In this document: positions 26,074 through 34,097 of the stretch, one piece after another
Position numbering within the stretch: the stretch's first letter is position 1
Layout: every line of letters begins with the position of its first letter
From: Chitinophaga filiformis
Lineage (GTDB): Bacteria; Bacteroidota; Bacteroidia; Chitinophagales; Chitinophagaceae
Assembly: GCF_021646545.1 (NCBI RefSeq)
Contig: NZ_JAKIRP010000025.1
Coordinates: 62,001 to 126,000, forward strand
Length of the DNA: 64,000 bases
Reading direction: 5' to 3'
Program-made: the position numbers and the translations under genes
Notes under the pieces: model-generated
The model's input: only the letters and a program-made list of their open reading frames with translations
The model's database searches: none
Told to the model about the DNA's origin: nothing

Positions 26074-26625
26074 TTAAGCAGTCTTTTTGCTGGTTGATTT
26101 AACCGGCACGCTTCCATGGAAACGTCCGGGTACCAGCTCGTACACCTGTACTTTAGTTAGATAAAATTCGGAAGTCGTATATCCGTAAATGGTGAGTTGT
26201 TTTGCGGTGTGGTAAAATGCAGCAGCAGCGTCTTTGCTGGCATCCGCAGCTTCCAGTTCTTTCAGGAGCGCTGCTCTTTCGGCTGAACTGCTCTTTTCAA
26301 AAGAATGACCATTCTTTTTCTGGCACAGGTCTGAAAATGCTTTCATACCGGTAAGGAATTTCTGCTGATCTTCTTTTTTCATGCAATCGTCCACCATGGT
26401 GAGGGCAAATAAATGCGCCTTCACGTCCTTTGCACCTGGTGTAGAGGTGGTCGGGATCAATGTATCTGCCAGCGCTGCCAGCATATTCTCTCCTTCAGCA
26501 TCTACTGCAATATTTTTCAATGAGATAGAAGCGGGAGACGGTTTCCGCAAACAGGAAGGCAATAATGCCAGACCTGCGGATACTACTAAGACCTGTTTTA
26601 ACGCGGTTCGTCTATTTACTAGCAT
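26074..26625 (-). CDS. Gluconate 2-dehydrogenase subunit 3-like protein
   Basis: The start is set at 26625 (MLVNRRTALKQVLVVSAG), which gives a twin-arginine-like NRRTALK motif, a hydrophobic segment and Cys24 (LLPSC) as possible lipidation site; the longer frame from 26682 hides this. About 183 residues. This family is the small gamma-type subunit that escorts the folded GMC flavoprotein through the Tat system and stabilises it. The cytochrome subunit of classical three-part enzymes is not encoded here. Confidence 0.85.
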   Translation of the reverse strand: MLVNRRTALKQVLVVSAGLALLPSCLRKPSPASISLKNIAVDAEGENMLAALADTLIPTTSTPGAKDVKAHLFALTMVDDCMKKEDQQKFLTGMKAFSDLCQKKNGHSFEKSSSAERAALLKELEAADASKDAAAAFYHTAKQLTIYGYTTSEFYLTKVQVYELVPGRFHGSVPVKSTSKKTA

Positions 26626-26757
26626 GGATCGGTGTTTACTAAAACAAGGCGATAAGGTATAGGTTAAATTTAATATTTCCAAGCCAATTGTTTGATAATT
26701 TTCGATGTAGTATCTTCAGCCGACCTCCTTTATGTCAATTATATCAATATGCATGTT

Positions 26758-28407
26758 ATGAAATTATACTGTTTGTCGCTCATCCTGTTCAGTCAGCTGG
26801 CCTGGCTGCCAGGCAATTGTCAGGTCCGGACCGGTTCCTCCTCTCCTGTTGTTAAAACTGAAAATGGCCGTGTGCAAGGCACTACGACCAGTCCGGCCGG
26901 GATCTATGTGTATAGGGGCATCCCTTATGCGCAACCGCCAGTAGGGCCGCTGCGCTGGAAAGCGCCACAACCTGTGCATGCCTGGGACACCGTCCTGAAG
27001 GCCGATCGTTTTGGCCCCAGGGCTATGCAGGGGAATATTTTCGGCGATATGAACTTCCGCTCCAATGGTATGAGTGAAGACTGTTTATACCTGAACATCT
27101 GGGCGCCTGCCCAGCCCTCCCAACAAAAGCGGCCGGTGCTGGTCTATTTTTATGGTGGCGGCATGGTAGCGGGAGATGGTTCAGAAGGCCGTTATGACGG
27201 CGAAAGCATGGCCCGCAAAGGGATTGTGACGCTGACGGTGAATTACCGACTCGGGGTATTTGGCCTCCTGGCCCATCCGGACCTGTCAAAAGAAGCGCCC
27301 TACCACGCCTCCGGCAATTACACACTGCTGGACCAGCAAGCCGCCCTGGCATGGGTGAAGAAGAATATTGCCGCCTTCGGCGGCGATCCTGAGCGGGTAA
27401 CCATTGCCGGCGAATCAGCCGGTTCTATTTCTGTATCAGCCCTGATGGCCTCTCCCCTGTCCAAAGACCTCATCAATGGGGCTATCGGCGAAAGCGGCGC
27501 AATGATCTTCCCTACCATGCCGCCGGCCAGTAAGGAAGATGCCGAAAAGAACGGCGTAGCTTTCGCTACTGCGATAGGAGCCAGCTCGCTGGAAGCCCTG
27601 AGGGCCATTCCTGCCGAGGAATTATTGAAAAGAGCCTCCGGACCGGGTATGCCGCCATTATCAACAAATGTGGACGGTTATGTGCTGCCTAAAAAGCCGG
27701 CAGAGATCTTTGCGGCTGGCGAACAGGCACATGTGCCGCTGCTGGTAGGCTGGAATTCCGCTGAACTGCCATATAGGGCTTTGCTCTGGAAAGATGACCC
27801 TACTCCGGAGAACTATGCCAGAAAGATCAAAGAACTATATCCACAGGATGCGGAGGAAGTACTGCGCCTCTATCCGGGGAACACTAAAGAAGAGGTCATT
27901 GCCTCTGCCACAGACCTGGTCAGCGACCGGTTCATTGTATATAGTACCTGGAAATGGGCGGTACTGCATGCAGGCACCAGTCAGCAACCGGTGTACCGTT
28001 ACATCTTCTCCAGGAGCCGTCCGCCAATGACGCCTAAAATGGGTAATGCACAGCCGGGGCTGGCGGGAGGTGTGATCAGAACAAGCGCTTCTCAGGCTGC
28101 TAAACCTACACCGGCAGAAACATTCAAAGGAGCGCCTCATGCCGCGGAGATAGAATATGCTTTGGGCAATCTGCGCCACAACGAGGTCTATGCCTGGACC
28201 AAAGAAGACTACCAGGTGTCTAATACGATGCTGAATTACTTTGCGAACTTTATTAAAACCGGCAATCCGAATGGCAGTTCTCTTCCAAGATGGGAAGCAG
28301 ATGCTGCTACAGGTTCCCGGTACATGAATATAGATCTGCGGTCTTCCCTTCAACAGGAAAAGCATGCAGACAGGTACCTGTTCCTTGATAAAGCATATAA
28401 ACAATAA
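26758..28407 (+). CDS. Type B carboxylesterase (alpha/beta hydrolase), secreted
   Basis: From ATG at 26758 (MKLYCLSLILFSQLAWLPGNCQ, Sec signal) the protein has about 549 residues. It has the family opening YRGIPYAQPPVGPLRW, the SEDCLYLNIWAP block, the oxyanion HGG region in variant form (VYFYGGGM, Tyr-Gly for His-Gly), the nucleophile in GESAGS and the catalytic His in GAPHAAEIEYALG. It hydrolyses carboxylic esters in the periplasm. A long hairpin follows the stop. The Tyr for His change beside the oxyanion hole could alter substrate choice. Confidence 0.9.
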   Translation: MKLYCLSLILFSQLAWLPGNCQVRTGSSSPVVKTENGRVQGTTTSPAGIYVYRGIPYAQPPVGPLRWKAPQPVHAWDTVLKADRFGPRAMQGNIFGDMNFRSNGMSEDCLYLNIWAPAQPSQQKRPVLVYFYGGGMVAGDGSEGRYDGESMARKGIVTLTVNYRLGVFGLLAHPDLSKEAPYHASGNYTLLDQQAALAWVKKNIAAFGGDPERVTIAGESAGSISVSALMASPLSKDLINGAIGESGAMIFPTMPPASKEDAEKNGVAFATAIGASSLEALRAIPAEELLKRASGPGMPPLSTNVDGYVLPKKPAEIFAAGEQAHVPLLVGWNSAELPYRALLWKDDPTPENYARKIKELYPQDAEEVLRLYPGNTKEEVIASATDLVSDRFIVYSTWKWAVLHAGTSQQPVYRYIFSRSRPPMTPKMGNAQPGLAGGVIRTSASQAAKPTPAETFKGAPHAAEIEYALGNLRHNEVYAWTKEDYQVSNTMLNYFANFIKTGNPNGSSLPRWEADAATGSRYMNIDLRSSLQQEKHADRYLFLDKAYKQ

Positions 28408-28412
28408 TACAT

Positions 28413-28460
28413 CCCGGGAGCTGTTACTACTATCGCTGTAACGGCTCCCGGGCTTCTTCT
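28413..28460 (+). terminator. Hairpin after the carboxylesterase gene
   Basis: CCCGGGAGC (28413-28421) pairs with GCTCCCGGG (28444-28452), extended inward by GTTAC/GTAAC after one mismatch. The tail CTTCTTCT is pyrimidine-rich but no clean T-run. Confidence 0.6.
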
Positions 28461-28502
28461 GACTGTGCCAATGGCCTGGTTATTGTACCTGTATTTAAAA
28501 CA

Positions 28503-28790
28503 ATGTTTATGATGACCCGGCAAATAACAATTTCGCACAATGACACGCACGATATGTACGATGTATCATTTGAAAGAAGAGGAAATGCAACCGTCTACCA
28601 TATTGCGCCGAACGTAAACTCCAATGTATCTTTTCCGAGGCAGTTCGACATAGTAAAACCTGACGACAGTGAACAACCTCAATATGAAACAAAGGACCTG
28701 AACAAAGAAGGCAGAGAAATAGCAGACGCCTTATGGCAACAGATCAGTTTACTTCCGCCCCAGTTCAGCGGAGGTAAGGAAAAAGTATAA
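28503..28790 (+). CDS. Small hypothetical protein, about 92-95 aa
   Basis: ATGs at 28503, 28509 and 28512 are possible starts. A soluble protein whose pattern (beta strands HDMYDVSFERRGNATVYHI, then a C-terminal helix GREIADALWQQI) resembles in outline the small protein at 49233-49478, which may be a distant relative (by-eye impression only). It ends 6 bp before the convergent NmrA-like gene with no terminator between them. Function unknown. Confidence 0.6.
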   Translation: MFMMTRQITISHNDTHDMYDVSFERRGNATVYHIAPNVNSNVSFPRQFDIVKPDDSEQPQYETKDLNKEGREIADALWQQISLLPPQFSGGKEKV

Positions 28791-28796
28791 TTACCA

Positions 28797-29675
28797 TCAG
28801 GAAAACAATGGAGCATAATCTTCCACAAACTGTTCGAATCTTCGCGGCTCCTTCCCTGTCACTACCTTCACATCCGGGGTGACCGCTGAAGCCTCATTCA
28901 GCCGGTAATGTGCATAGTCTTCCAGCAGACCATCCGCCTGCCATACAGGAAATCCAACGCCCAGCAAAGCCTCTTTCATAGCCTCTTCAGGCACATCTAT
29001 GAATAGTATCTTACGGTCGAGTATCTTCGAAAATACCGCTGCCAGTTGCTGATGTGTCAGTACTTCCGGCCCTGTTAGATCATATATTTTATTTTCATGC
29101 CCGGACTGAGTGAGCGCTGCAGCAGCTACGGCAGCTATATCTCTTATATCTATCAGGGAAATGGCAGCATCGCCTGCAGCAGCAAAGAATTTATTCCTCA
29201 GTGAGATAGCTCCTGCAAACCCCAGGAAGCCCTGCATGAACAGGTTAGGACGAAGAAAAGTATAGGCAATACCGGAAGTCCTGATAGCTGCTTCCACAAC
29301 AGCATGATAACGCAGGAAACGTACGGGGGAATTGACATCAGCAGCCCACTGTGATAACTTCACAATATGTTTAATGCCCGCTTTCTTAGCTGCTGCTACA
29401 AACCTGAGCTGCTGCTCTTCAGCAAGTTCTGAAGAATTGGTAAGCAAAAAAGCTTTTTCTACCCCCTGGAGTGCGTCATCTAACGAGGCTTCATCATTAA
29501 AATCACCTTTGACCAATGTAGCACCGGGCAGCGCTGCGAGATCTTTTGCCTGTTCTACTGACCGCACCATCGCTTTAAAAGGTATGCCCTGCGCGGATAA
29601 GATTTTGGTAAGTTCCGTACCAATGTTGCCGGTAGCGCCGGTGATGAGGATTGTAGCTGTTTGTTGTGTTGACAT
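28797..29675 (-). CDS. NmrA-like NAD(P)-binding protein
   Basis: 292 residues, atypical short-chain dehydrogenase fold with the NAD(P) motif ILITGATGNIGTEL, then VRSVEQAKDLAALPGATLVKGDF and FLRPNLFMQ. No Tyr-x3-Lys catalytic pair is evident in the usual place, in line with the NmrA/HSCARG group, which acts as redox sensors or as quinone/isoflavone-type reductases. Cytoplasmic and monocistronic; divergent from the lipoprotein gene at 29904. Confidence 0.88.
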   Translation of the reverse strand: MSTQQTATILITGATGNIGTELTKILSAQGIPFKAMVRSVEQAKDLAALPGATLVKGDFNDEASLDDALQGVEKAFLLTNSSELAEEQQLRFVAAAKKAGIKHIVKLSQWAADVNSPVRFLRYHAVVEAAIRTSGIAYTFLRPNLFMQGFLGFAGAISLRNKFFAAAGDAAISLIDIRDIAAVAAAALTQSGHENKIYDLTGPEVLTHQQLAAVFSKILDRKILFIDVPEEAMKEALLGVGFPVWQADGLLEDYAHYRLNEASAVTPDVKVVTGKEPRRFEQFVEDYAPLFS

Positions 29676-29903
29676 CTTGTTATATTTTTTTGTTGTTTGA
29701 ATATTTACAGTGTCAAAATTAGGTGCAGCTACCTCCGTGGTATTGTAAGAAAACGAAAAACGGCGATTACCCTATACGAAATCAATCAGTTAACAACAAT
29801 AAAAAGATTTTTTATATCATCAGGCAACCTTTACAATTCAGGTCTCGTATTAAGTAGTTGACACAAGTGCTCACAATTTGCTTATTTAAAAATTTCTAAC
29901 ACC

Positions 29904-30776
29904 ATGCATTTATTAAAATCTGCAGTGGCAATGCTATTCGTTGCCTCAGTGATAACATCATGTTCAAAAGATGACAACGATGGCGGCAGTACACCTCCTC
30001 CAACTCCTAAGAAAACCGTATTATTAGCCAACAACACGACCTTAGGTAAAATATTAACAGACAGCACCGGTAAAACATTGTACTTCTTCTCCAACGATGC
30101 ACAGGGTACACCCACCTGTAAGGATGGTTGTGTTGCTGCATGGCCTGTATTCTATGTAGAAGCTGACAAACTGACGATCGACACTTCACTGGACAAAGCA
30201 GATTTCACTACTGTTACACGTCCTGATGGCTCCAAGCAGACTGCTTATAAAGGATGGCCTTTATATTACTATGCTAACGATGCAGCAGCAGGAGAAACCA
30301 AAGGAGAAAACGTTGGCAACATCTGGTTTGTAGCTAAACCTGACTACACGGTAATGGTAGCTAACTTCCAGTTACACGGCAACGACGGAAAAGATTATGT
30401 ACTGGACAACACCGGTACTATTGCCCTGGGTACAGGCGCTTCCAAATATCTGGTAGACGACCGTGGTCATACCCTGTACAAATTTGCCAACGACAAATCC
30501 GGTAAGAATAACTTCACCAACACAGATGAAACACACAATGCAATCTGGCCTATCTATGAAGTATCAGAGGTAAAGAACGTACCTACAGGATTTGCTAAAA
30601 CAGATTTTGCGATCATCACTGTATTGGGCAAGAAACAAATTACCTACAAAGGCTGGCCGTTGTACTACTTCGGCGCTGATGCGAAAGTAATGGGCGCAAA
30701 TAAAGGCGTAAGCGTGCCTTCACCAAATGTATGGCCTGTAGTATATACCACCACAGCTGCTGCACCTTTGCCATAA
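29904..30776 (+). CDS. Lipoprotein with two secreted-repeat (COG4315-type) units
   Basis: 290 residues. Lipoprotein signal ending ITSC (Cys20), a short Pro/Thr linker (TPPPTPKK), then two copies of the secreted repeat. Each copy has the pattern LxDxxGxTLYxFxND, a segment ending in AxWPxxY and the YKGWPLYY(F) strand: about residues 45-130 and 165-265. The function of this repeat is unknown; members are surface-exposed and common in Bacteroidota and Actinobacteria. The first repeat keeps a Cys pair (TCKDGC), the second does not. Confidence 0.88.
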   Translation: MHLLKSAVAMLFVASVITSCSKDDNDGGSTPPPTPKKTVLLANNTTLGKILTDSTGKTLYFFSNDAQGTPTCKDGCVAAWPVFYVEADKLTIDTSLDKADFTTVTRPDGSKQTAYKGWPLYYYANDAAAGETKGENVGNIWFVAKPDYTVMVANFQLHGNDGKDYVLDNTGTIALGTGASKYLVDDRGHTLYKFANDKSGKNNFTNTDETHNAIWPIYEVSEVKNVPTGFAKTDFAIITVLGKKQITYKGWPLYYFGADAKVMGANKGVSVPSPNVWPVVYTTTAAAPLP

Positions 30777-30831
30777 CAGCGTAAACATACCACTGCCGCA
30801 CTTGTGTTAAGCCGGCAGTAGTATAGATAAG

Positions 30832-30876
30832 CGGATTGCCCGACCTGGGATACCGGGTTGGGCAATCCGTTTTTAT
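30832..30876 (+). terminator. Rho-independent terminator after the secreted-repeat lipoprotein
   Basis: CGGATTGCCC pairs with GGGCAATCCG, with one internal mismatch and a further ACC/GGT extension, followed by TTTTTATT. Confidence 0.85.
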
Positions 30877-30908
30877 TGAGTATTTTGTTCTCAATTAAAA
30901 CCTATACC

Positions 30909-31745
30909 ATGAAAGTTCAGGTACTATTATTTGGCCTGTTATTGTCGGCTTATGCCGGTTACTCCCAAACCACCTACATTTTTCAACCCGATTCCTGCAA
31001 TGGAAAAGATGCGACAGTATTTGTCAAAACCGGTCTTCCTGAATGGTCTGACAGGAACTTCGGACAACGTGATGAGATCAGCGCTTCCGGCTGGACGTAT
31101 GGCGGCCAGGGAGGCGAGGACGGTTACTCCCGCACTTTTATTGACTTCGACGGCTTGAAAAGTATCCCCAGAGGTACTGTTATCACCAGCGCTACGCTTA
31201 GCCTGTATGGTAAAACAAGTAGTATATTCATTAAACAGGGGAATGCTGGCGATAACGATTGCTTCATTGAGCGCGTAACCGGCAGCTGGGATGAAAACAC
31301 CATCGGCTGGAATAACAAGCCCAATATCACTTACAAACATCAGACAGTACTTCCCGGATCTAATGGCAGTCAATGGAAATACAATGTGGATGTAGATGTA
31401 ACAATGCTGGTGCAGGATATGACAGACCTCCCTGCCGACAGCAGCCATGGTTTCTGTATCCAGCTGCAGGGAGAAGAATATTACAGAAACCTCCTGTTTG
31501 CTTCCAGTGAACATACCGATCCTTCGCTGAGACCTAAACTGACGGTGACATTCAATCTATGTAATCCTGCTCCCCGGCGGACAGAAACGACTACAACTTC
31601 CATTGCCAATCCACCAGTCATAAAACCTCTTCCGGTAAAAAAAGCGGTGCCCGCTAAGAAATCGACAAAGGCGACTGAGCAGCCTCAAAAAGAAGAAGCA
31701 GAGGTTGAGACAACGATTATGATAGAGCACGTGAAAGAGCCTTAA
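30909..31745 (+). CDS. Secreted DNRLRE-domain protein
   Basis: From ATG at 30909 the protein has 278 residues with a Sec signal (MKVQVLLFGLLLSAYAGYSQ). The DNRLRE domain spans about 22-220: pairs of strands with RTFIDFDGLKSIPRGTVITSATLSLYG, the ENTIGWNNKP block and RPKLTVTF at its end. The last 55 residues are a Lys/Pro/Glu-rich tail, possibly a spacer. DNRLRE domains occur in cell-surface and wall-associated proteins, often next to carbohydrate or adhesion modules. No catalytic residues are known. Confidence 0.85.
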   Translation: MKVQVLLFGLLLSAYAGYSQTTYIFQPDSCNGKDATVFVKTGLPEWSDRNFGQRDEISASGWTYGGQGGEDGYSRTFIDFDGLKSIPRGTVITSATLSLYGKTSSIFIKQGNAGDNDCFIERVTGSWDENTIGWNNKPNITYKHQTVLPGSNGSQWKYNVDVDVTMLVQDMTDLPADSSHGFCIQLQGEEYYRNLLFASSEHTDPSLRPKLTVTFNLCNPAPRRTETTTTSIANPPVIKPLPVKKAVPAKKSTKATEQPQKEEAEVETTIMIEHVKEP

Positions 31746-31764
31746 ATAGTTAATTTAAATAGTT

Positions 31765-31800
31765 GACGGACAGCCTGTTTATAGCTGGCTGTCTTTTTTT
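31765..31800 (+). terminator. Rho-independent terminator after the DNRLRE gene
   Basis: GACAGCC / GGCTGTC with an AT-rich loop, followed by seven T. Confidence 0.88.
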
Positions 31801-31817
31801 ATGCGCTTTTTATTTGC

Positions 31818-31861
31818 GTAACTAAAAAGTTACATATACATTTGTGTAACTTCAAAGTTAC
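31818..31861. promoter_or_regulatory. Two perfect operator palindromes upstream of the SRPBCC-ArsR unit
   Basis: GTAACTaaaaAGTTAC (31818-31833) and GTAACTtcaaAGTTAC (31846-31861) are perfect 6-4-6 inverted repeats with starts 28 bp apart. The second ends 4 bp before the SRPBCC start codon. They are the likely binding sites of the ArsR-family regulator encoded in the same unit, giving autoregulation. Confidence 0.85.
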
Positions 31862-31865
31862 ATAT

Positions 31866-32327
31866 ATGAAAAGAGACATCAAACTCAAGTGGTTCTATCC
31901 ACATCCTGTAGAAACGATATGGGAATGCCTGACCAACCCCGAAATACTGAAACAATGGTCGCTGAGCTCCGGCGATTTCAGGGCGGAAGTAGGCTTTAAA
32001 TGGATGGAAGTGTCGAAACCCCGTCCGAAGATGGACTGGGACGGTAAGATGTATTTTGAGGTACTGGAAGTGATCCCCTTGCAGAAACTGTCTTATTCAT
32101 TCAAGGGTGGACCCAGTGAAGGTGTGTACAATCTCGACACGGTGGTGAACTGGATACTCGTGCCGAAAGATGGTGGTACAGAATTACAGCTGGAACAGAC
32201 AGGATTTAAGGGTATGAAGAATTATATTAGCAGCTTTATTATGGAAATGGGCTGGAAGAACAAAGTGGCCAAACGTTTCCAGCAAGCACTTACAAAATTT
32301 ACCGATGACCGCACTACAGTCAGATAG
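31866..32327 (+). CDS. SRPBCC (AHSA1-type) domain protein
   Basis: With the start at 31866 (MKRDIKLKWFYPHPVETIWE) the protein has 153 residues, a complete START-like helix-grip domain: the opening strand and helix VETIWECLTNPEILKQW, the core strands LEVIPLQKLSYSFKG and a C-terminal helix. These proteins bind hydrophobic ligands or act as activators of Hsp90-like ATPases. Paired ArsR-SRPBCC genes are common; the ArsR gene here starts 23 bp before this gene ends. Two operators precede it. Confidence 0.88.
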   Translation: MKRDIKLKWFYPHPVETIWECLTNPEILKQWSLSSGDFRAEVGFKWMEVSKPRPKMDWDGKMYFEVLEVIPLQKLSYSFKGGPSEGVYNLDTVVNWILVPKDGGTELQLEQTGFKGMKNYISSFIMEMGWKNKVAKRFQQALTKFTDDRTTVR

Positions 32328-32643
32328 CTTTCAGGCTATCGCAGACCCAAGCCGGCGTGAGATACTGCTTATGCTGGCAGGTGAGAAAAAGTCCATCAAC
32401 GCCATTGCAGAGCAGTTCGACATTAGCCGCCCTGCTATTTCGAAACATATCAAGGTATTACACCAGGCAGGTTTCATCACTTTTGAAGAGAAAGGAAGGG
32501 AACGGTATTGTATACTCCGTCGTGAAGGATTTGACGAGTTAAAGGAATGGATCAACTTCTTTGACAATTTCTGGAAGGAACGTTTGGGCAAACTGGAGCA
32601 ACTGCTGGAAAAGAACCCGGACATCGCCCGAAAAAAGAAATGA
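32305..32643 (+). CDS. ArsR-family winged-helix repressor
   Basis: 112 residues. The winged helix includes IADPSRREILLMLA, the recognition helix region FDISRPAISKHIKVLHQAG and the wing FEEKGRERYCIL, followed by a C-terminal helix for dimerisation. The metal-binding Cys motif of ArsR/SmtB (CxC) is absent, so it belongs to the SdpR-like, non-metal group often paired with SRPBCC proteins. Coding overlap with the upstream gene implies coupled expression. Confidence 0.93.
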   Translation: MTALQSDSFQAIADPSRREILLMLAGEKKSINAIAEQFDISRPAISKHIKVLHQAGFITFEEKGRERYCILRREGFDELKEWINFFDNFWKERLGKLEQLLEKNPDIARKKK

Positions 32644-32653
32644 AAAAATGTCT

Positions 32654-32694
32654 GTAACCCCGTTACCTCAGCGCTACTGCGGTAACGGGGTTAC
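32654..32694. terminator. Perfect 14-bp stem between convergent genes
   Basis: GTAACCCCGTTACC / GGTAACGGGGTTAC with a 13-base loop. The T-run is on the minus-strand side (ACATTTTTTCA), so it mainly ends the MFS transporter transcript. Confidence 0.8.
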
Positions 32695-32711
32695 AGATCT
32701 GAAATGCCGTC

Positions 32712-34085
32712 TCATGCAACGCCATACGTTGGCACCAATACCTCTGCTGCCTTCTTTTCCCTGTCTTTTACGTACAGTACCGCTATGGCTGCAATGATCA
32801 TAAATGCACCACCCATTACCAGGGCGAAGATCGCTTCATTGTAAAATAAATGTTTTACGATCAGGCCTCCGAAGATGCCGTTCACTATTTGCGGGAAGGT
32901 GATAAAGAAGTTGAAGATACCCATGTATACCCCGGTTTTATGAGAAGGTATTACACCAGAGAGGATAGCATATGGCGTCGACAAAATACTGCCCCATGCC
33001 ATGCCAATGCCGATCATAGGCCATATCAGCAGGTTTGGATTCTGGATGAAATAGAAAGAGATCAGCGATAAGCCGCCTGCTGTCAGTGAAATGGCATGCG
33101 CTGCCCTGCGGGATGTTTTACGCGCTATATAAGGTAAGATCAGCGCATAAACAGCTGATACCGCACTGTAGATGCTGAACAGGAAACCTACCTTATTGCC
33201 TGCGTCAGCAAAGAGCGCTGAAGAAGTATCGCCTGGTTGCACCTTGTAGATATGTTGTGCCACTGCCGGTGTGGTAAATACCCACATCGAGAACAGTGCA
33301 AACCATGAACAGAACTGCACGAGGCCGAGTTGCTTCATGGCGGAAGGCATGTTGGAAAAATCTTTCAGGATAGTTCTGACTCCTCCTGTATGCAGTTCTG
33401 AGGCATGCTCCGGATTGAACTGTTTAAATTCTTCCGGTGAATATTCTCTCGAAGTAAAGATCGACCAGAGAATAGTGGCCAGTAATACCAGCGCCCCTAC
33501 ATAAAAGGAATAGATCACGTTATCCGGCACTACACCGGGATCGGCTGTTTTAGATACGCCCGCATATTCTGCTAAGAGATAAGGCAAAGAAGAACCCAAC
33601 ACCGCTCCTGCCCCTATCAGGAAGGTCTGGGCCGAAAATCCCTGACTGCGTTGTTCGTCGGGGAGATTGTCTGCCACCAGTGCCCTGAAAGGTTCCATGG
33701 CTACATTGATCGATGCGTCCATCAGCGTCAGCATACCTGCCCCTATCAATACCGGCGGCAATACATACGCCAGCAATGAAGAATTGGGCAGCAATATCAA
33801 AGCCAGTGCAGTTGCAATAGCGCCTACCAGGAAGTATGGGCGGCGACGGCCTAACCTGTTCCAGGTACGATCACTATAATGACCGATGATCGGTTGTACG
33901 ATCATCCCTGTGAGTGGCGCCGCCAGCCAGAACAATGACAGGTGTTCCACCTCTGCTCCATAGGTCTGCAGAATACGGGAGGCATTCCCGTTCTGCAGGG
34001 CAAAACCAAACTGGATACCGAAAAAGCCCATGCTCATGTTCCATATGCGCGCAGCAGACAACCTCGGCTTAACCATTCCTTTCAT
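32712..34085 (-). CDS. Sugar MFS transporter of the GPH/SLC45-like type
   Basis: 457 residues and about twelve membrane segments. The N-terminal half has NMSMGFFGIQFGFALQNGNAS and the loop motif GHYSDRTWNRLGRRRPYFL between segments 2 and 3, as in sucrose/maltose carriers of the SLC45 and GPH group. As the last gene of the sus-like locus it probably moves maltose or maltooligosaccharides from the periplasm into the cell with a cation, feeding the phosphorylase encoded directly upstream (12-bp gap). Confidence 0.9.
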   Translation of the reverse strand: MKGMVKPRLSAARIWNMSMGFFGIQFGFALQNGNASRILQTYGAEVEHLSLFWLAAPLTGMIVQPIIGHYSDRTWNRLGRRRPYFLVGAIATALALILLPNSSLLAYVLPPVLIGAGMLTLMDASINVAMEPFRALVADNLPDEQRSQGFSAQTFLIGAGAVLGSSLPYLLAEYAGVSKTADPGVVPDNVIYSFYVGALVLLATILWSIFTSREYSPEEFKQFNPEHASELHTGGVRTILKDFSNMPSAMKQLGLVQFCSWFALFSMWVFTTPAVAQHIYKVQPGDTSSALFADAGNKVGFLFSIYSAVSAVYALILPYIARKTSRRAAHAISLTAGGLSLISFYFIQNPNLLIWPMIGIGMAWGSILSTPYAILSGVIPSHKTGVYMGIFNFFITFPQIVNGIFGGLIVKHLFYNEAIFALVMGGAFMIIAAIAVLYVKDREKKAAEVLVPTYGVA

Positions 34086-34097
34086 GGGATAAATATT

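Noticed and set aside
26692..26757. Upstream extension of the carboxylesterase
   Set aside because: The signal peptide begins at the ATG at 26758; the extension would bury it.
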